Source: CAWKEY01 sp963848675
Lineage (GTDB): Bacteria; Pseudomonadota; Gammaproteobacteria; Methylococcales; Methylomonadaceae
Direction: 5' to 3'
Length of the DNA stretch: 17,036 nucleotides
Assembly (NCBI GenBank): GCA_963848675.1
Contig: CAWKEY010000034.1
Span: 1-17,036, forward strand
A program made the translations under genes and the position numbers. Shown in pieces: positions 14,296 to 17,036 of this stretch. The notes under the pieces are model-generated. The model was not told the DNA's origin, made no database searches, and was given only the letters and a program-made list of their open reading frames with translations. Every line of letters starts with the position of its first letter. Within the stretch, counting starts at the first letter, position 1.

Positions 14296-14353
14296 AGTAG
14301 GAAAGTAAGAAATATTTTCCTACTTATTATAGAGAGTGTTGTTCTAATGTCAA
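14296..14353 (-). promoter_or_regulatory. Sigma70 promoter and operator of the AbrB/PIN pair
   Basis: On the minus strand TTGACA (14353-14348) and TATAAT (14331-14326) are perfect consensus boxes with a 16-base spacer. Immediately downstream, AGTAGGAAA (14296-14304) and TTTCCTACT (14316-14324) form a perfect 9-bp inverted repeat with an 11-base spacer, covering the expected transcription start. An AbrB-fold antitoxin complex bound here would block transcription. The rest of the gap to 14558 holds no gene; GATAAT near 14505 may be the -10 of the next gene. Confidence 0.75.
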
Positions 14354-14558
14354 AATGATAGTCACAATAACGGTAAGCCGCTAAATCAAAAAGTTAACCG
14401 CTTAACCGGATTTTACGTTCTTATGGAAAGCTTCCCATAATCGTTCCATTGTCCCCTAAAACCGCATGCTCGTAAAAATCTGTGCTGTCATCGCGCTATA
14501 TACGATAATGCCCTTATCAAACCAAGACGAATTAACAAAACTAAACAAGTGATGATCC

Positions 14559-15932
14559 ATGAGTAACATCTACCCTCTACTTCCCCGGTTGGTTGTCAAT
14601 AGCCGGTTTATCGATGAGTTCATCTCTGCCGAAGCGCCCTGCTTTGCGCTTGGTCTGGTCGAAGAGCGGAAACAAACGTGCGGATTTTTGGCACTTCGGC
14701 CCAAGATTGTTATACCTGATGAGTACACCCGTTCTGGTTTTCGGTTTGGGCATTCGTTGCTGGGTAACGCCAATTTCGTCGTGGTTCACTTTGCTTTCCA
14801 TTTCTACAACTACGAGACCTTCAACGTACTGGTAAACCCAAACAATCCGGTGGTGCAGACCGTCCTGAACAGGATGCTCGAAACCGGCGACTACTTCTTT
14901 TTCGCGGTCGATCCAAAAGGGAGCGTCACCACTTTCCGGTCAGAACTGGGGCAGGAAGATTTAGCCGGACTAAAAACTAACTTGCCGCTCATCAAAAACG
15001 CCAAGACAACTGATGCCCAGTACCGGAAAGCAGTAGCCCTGTTCGAGAAAAATCCAGACCCGCCAGGCCGGATGCTCAACTGGGTTTGCCGCGATGACAC
15101 TGATTATCTTGACCTCACCCGGCATCGGGAAGAGTTGACTCCTGCTCCCCAACCCGTTAACCCCAAAAAAGCAACGGCACCCGATGAAATCATAGAAAGC
15201 CGTCTCATTCCATGCGAGCACTGTGGGGAATTAGCCGCGCAATTAATATTTGTCGATGATAGTACTGATAGCAATGCACTTGAAGAGTATGCCCGAAAAA
15301 TGCTTGTCCAATATAGCGGCCTCAATGTGCCTACCTGGATCATTGGCGAGCCTTTGGGTACGCCTGGATTTGATACAAAAACTAGGCTATTAAAAGTGTG
15401 GCCGAACCATGAGCCTATTCAGCTAAAGACGGCCAATGAATTTAATGAGGAGCTGGACGAATTATTAGCACGTCACTGTAAACCAGGGGATAGCTATGCA
15501 GAGGACCCTATTACGGGTGATCAACAAATTCAGTGGCATCCTATCAGTATGCTGCCAACATTCACATTCATGGTGGACGGAATGCTGGAGGAATCCTTAG
15601 TGCAATTGAGCAATATGCGGGGGGTGGTGGACAAGCCCCATGTACTGGATGATGCAACACTAAACCGGGTCTTCGATCTATACGACAAGCAACTGGACGA
15701 CCAGCGGTATTTCGTGGAACAGTTTTCCCGTTGGAAACAGGGCCATCTGAGCAATGCAGAAGCCAAGGAAGTTGATCGACTGATTAAACAATCGGCAACC
15801 TTGAAGGATGTCAACGAAGAAATTCTGAAGATCGCGCACAGCATTAAACATGAAACGATTGACCAAATCCTGGCGATAGATGAAATCGAACTGGCTATAG
15901 CCGTGCTATCGGGCAAGATAAAAATGCCCTGA
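14559..15932 (+). CDS. Unrecognised 457-residue protein
   Basis: I do not recognise this protein. The N-terminal part (1-about 190) looks like a mixed alpha/beta domain with GLVEERKQTCGFLALRP and FGHSLLGNANFVVVHFAFHF. A proline- and alanine-rich linker (194-209) follows. The second part (about 213-457) starts with CEHC (219-222), which alone is not a full zinc site, and ends in a long charged helical stretch from about 355. There is no signal peptide and no clear membrane helix. The ribosome site is weak (GTGATGATCC before the ATG). The frame is long and shows compositional constraint, so it is a real gene. It lies between a PIN/AbrB pair and a copy of the dispersed repeat, so an accessory or defence role is possible but unsupported. 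Confidence 0.8.
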   Translation: MSNIYPLLPRLVVNSRFIDEFISAEAPCFALGLVEERKQTCGFLALRPKIVIPDEYTRSGFRFGHSLLGNANFVVVHFAFHFYNYETFNVLVNPNNPVVQTVLNRMLETGDYFFFAVDPKGSVTTFRSELGQEDLAGLKTNLPLIKNAKTTDAQYRKAVALFEKNPDPPGRMLNWVCRDDTDYLDLTRHREELTPAPQPVNPKKATAPDEIIESRLIPCEHCGELAAQLIFVDDSTDSNALEEYARKMLVQYSGLNVPTWIIGEPLGTPGFDTKTRLLKVWPNHEPIQLKTANEFNEELDELLARHCKPGDSYAEDPITGDQQIQWHPISMLPTFTFMVDGMLEESLVQLSNMRGVVDKPHVLDDATLNRVFDLYDKQLDDQRYFVEQFSRWKQGHLSNAEAKEVDRLIKQSATLKDVNEEILKIAHSIKHETIDQILAIDEIELAIAVLSGKIKMP

Positions 15933-16013
15933 TAACGTTAAATGCTCCACTTGAAATTTCTCAAAAGCAGCCACTGGCAATGAGCAAATTTTTGTTTTCT
16001 GATCGTCAGCCAA

Positions 16014-16134
16014 CGGCCATTACCCGACCGTCGGGCGGGCTATCCAATTTCAATAGTTAAGGCAACCTTTGCCCCAGTTGACTGTCCCCTATTCGGCGAA
16101 CAATTTGACATTATCACTGAGTCACTACGGCCAA
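16014..16134 (+). repeat. Partial copy of the dispersed repeat (3' segment)
   Basis: The 95 bp at 16040-16134 match the reverse complement of 11742-11836 at 89 of 95 positions without gaps. The match extends left through GGCCATTACC and GACCGTCGG to 16014. It is inverted relative to the copies at 11.7 and 13.1 kb. The flanking 15933-16013 and 16135-16260 hold no gene. Confidence 0.8.
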
Positions 16135-16260
16135 AACCCGACCTTGACGGCTGGCATTAAAGAACCTTCGAAATTGCAATAAGAGACATTCAATTCAAAA
16201 TTTACACGTTGTCATATTTTTTATATTCCGAGTTTTTTTGTATTTTAAAGTGAAGTATGG

Positions 16261-16306
16261 TTGACCTGATAACATTCTAGGTATTACTATTTACTATTAG
16301 TAATAC
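16261..16306 (+). promoter_or_regulatory. Promoter and operator of the last AbrB/PIN pair
   Basis: GTATTACTA (16281-16289) and TAGTAATAC (16298-16306) form a perfect 9-bp inverted repeat with an 8-base spacer, ending 14 bases before the antitoxin ATG. TTGACC (16261-16266) and TACTAT (16285-16290) are possible -35 and -10 boxes with an 18-base spacer, so the operator overlaps the -10. Autorepression by the antitoxin is the likely role. Confidence 0.65.
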
Positions 16307-16320
16307 TATAGAGATATAAA

Positions 16321-16575
16321 ATGCATAAAATAACCACGAAAAGGCAAGTGACGCTACCGCAAGCTGTCTGCAATGCAATGGCCTTGCAGCCCGGCGATTA
16401 TGTTGAGGTGTTTGCGCGTGACGGCGTAGCGCATATCGTCAAGATGAATTCCGATAATCTAGCGGGTAAGTTTAATTATCTGATCAAGGACAAAGAATTT
16501 CCGTCCGCTGAAGAAATCAAAAACGCGAGAAGAAAACACGCTGCAAAGAAGTTTCTAGCTGATGATTGCAATTGA
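16321..16575 (+). CDS. AbrB/MazE-like antitoxin
   Basis: An 84-residue protein with TTKRQVTLPQAVCNAM (5-20), then PGDYVEVFARDGVAHIVK (24-41), the swapped-hairpin pattern of AbrB-fold antitoxins. The tail (50-84) has FPSAEEIKNARRKHAAKKF, a likely toxin-binding helix. GAGA stands six bases before the ATG. It overlaps the PIN toxin gene by 14 bases and has a strong palindrome upstream. It is distinct from the AbrB protein at 14.0-14.3 kb, so the two pairs are probably not recent duplicates. Confidence 0.86.
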   Translation: MHKITTKRQVTLPQAVCNAMALQPGDYVEVFARDGVAHIVKMNSDNLAGKFNYLIKDKEFPSAEEIKNARRKHAAKKFLADDCN

Positions 16576-16978
16576 TACAAATGTTTTGCTTCGATTTTTG
16601 TTTAAACCGGTTGATGGAAAAAACCCGAAATGGCAAGTTGATGCTGCCGAAGCCTTGATCAATTCGGCTGATAAAGTTTTTATTTCCTCTATCGTGATAG
16701 CCGAAACCGAATGGGTTTTAGAAAGTGTTTTTGATTGTAGTCGCCAGGAAATCTATTCGGTGATCCATGAGTTAGCAAGCAATTCAAAGTTTCAATTTGA
16801 AGACTGGTCGGCATTGAACAACGCACTACTTGATTATATTGAATATAACGCTGTTGAATTATCCGATTGCCTAATTGCACGAAGTGCTCAAAATGAAGGG
16901 GCGACAACCCTTTTTACCTTTGAAAATGAAAAAAAATTGGGGGCATTACCCGTGGTAACAACACTGAGAAAACCCTAA
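16562..16978 (+). CDS. vapC: VapC-type PIN-domain toxin
   Basis: A 138-residue PIN protein: Asp5 in MIAIDTNVLLRFLF, an acidic IVIAETEWVLES segment, and ELSDCLIARSAQNEGA toward the C-terminus. The final acidic position, often TFD in this family, reads TFENEKKL here, so Glu replaces Asp. It is expected to be a metal-dependent endoribonuclease held by the AbrB-type antitoxin. The gene starts inside the antitoxin frame (14-base overlap). The last 58 bases of the window hold no gene I can support, only a TAGTGA/TCACTA inverted pair. Confidence 0.9.
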   Translation: MIAIDTNVLLRFLFKPVDGKNPKWQVDAAEALINSADKVFISSIVIAETEWVLESVFDCSRQEIYSVIHELASNSKFQFEDWSALNNALLDYIEYNAVELSDCLIARSAQNEGATTLFTFENEKKLGALPVVTTLRKP

Positions 16979-17036
16979 GTAGTGAGCGTATTCACTGCGT
17001 CACTAACAAAATCAGAATCGCGCCGTTCGGCAGCAA

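Overview
The window looks like accessory DNA from a gammaproteobacterium. It is either part of a plasmid or an integrated plasmid-derived island. The left end (1-1977) carries a plasmid maintenance block on the minus strand: a truncated replication initiator, a small ribbon-helix-helix partition partner and a ParA ATPase, with strong inverted repeats in front of parA. A methanotroph or related Methylococcales host is a guess, based on the periplasmic SBP56/methanethiol-oxidase-like protein and a vague recollection of the dispersed repeat. Nothing in the window fixes the taxonomy, and no rRNA, tRNA or CRISPR array was seen.

Layout. 1-1977: rep (partial), RHH protein, parA and their control sites. 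2196-3302: class II Fic protein, minus strand. 3303-5208: two short inverted repeats, a GC-rich tyrosine recombinase and a FitAB-type toxin-antitoxin pair. 5691-7000: a decayed ISAzo13-like insertion sequence with 30-bp terminal inverted repeats and flanking TAA. 7023-8336: an exported SBP56-family beta-propeller. 8867-10951: a vanadium-dependent haloperoxidase on the minus strand. 11110-11178: an integron attC-like site, directly after the stop codon of a small DUF6966-like gene (11182-11496). 12184-12872: a PIN toxin followed by a HicB-like antitoxin. 13337-13445: an array of short direct repeats. 13581-14281: an AbrB/PIN pair on the minus strand. 14559-15932: a 457-residue protein I do not recognise. 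16321-16978: another AbrB/PIN pair.

The main pattern is a dispersed repeat of about 300 bp, found once nearly full length (11742-12038, minus) and as partial copies at 5396-5488, 8486-8587, 13087-13216 and 16014-16134. The copies sit between the accessory modules, so the right two thirds of the window reads as a string of modules separated by relics of one repeat family. Four PIN-type toxin-antitoxin modules plus a Fic protein in 17 kb suggest a region kept by addiction functions. At least two of the toxin-antitoxin promoters carry a clear palindrome where an antitoxin complex would bind.

I found no convincing wholly new system. The best leads are the repeat-punctuated module layout, the attC-like site beside the haloperoxidase, the short-repeat array at 13.3-13.4 kb and the unrecognised 457-residue protein.
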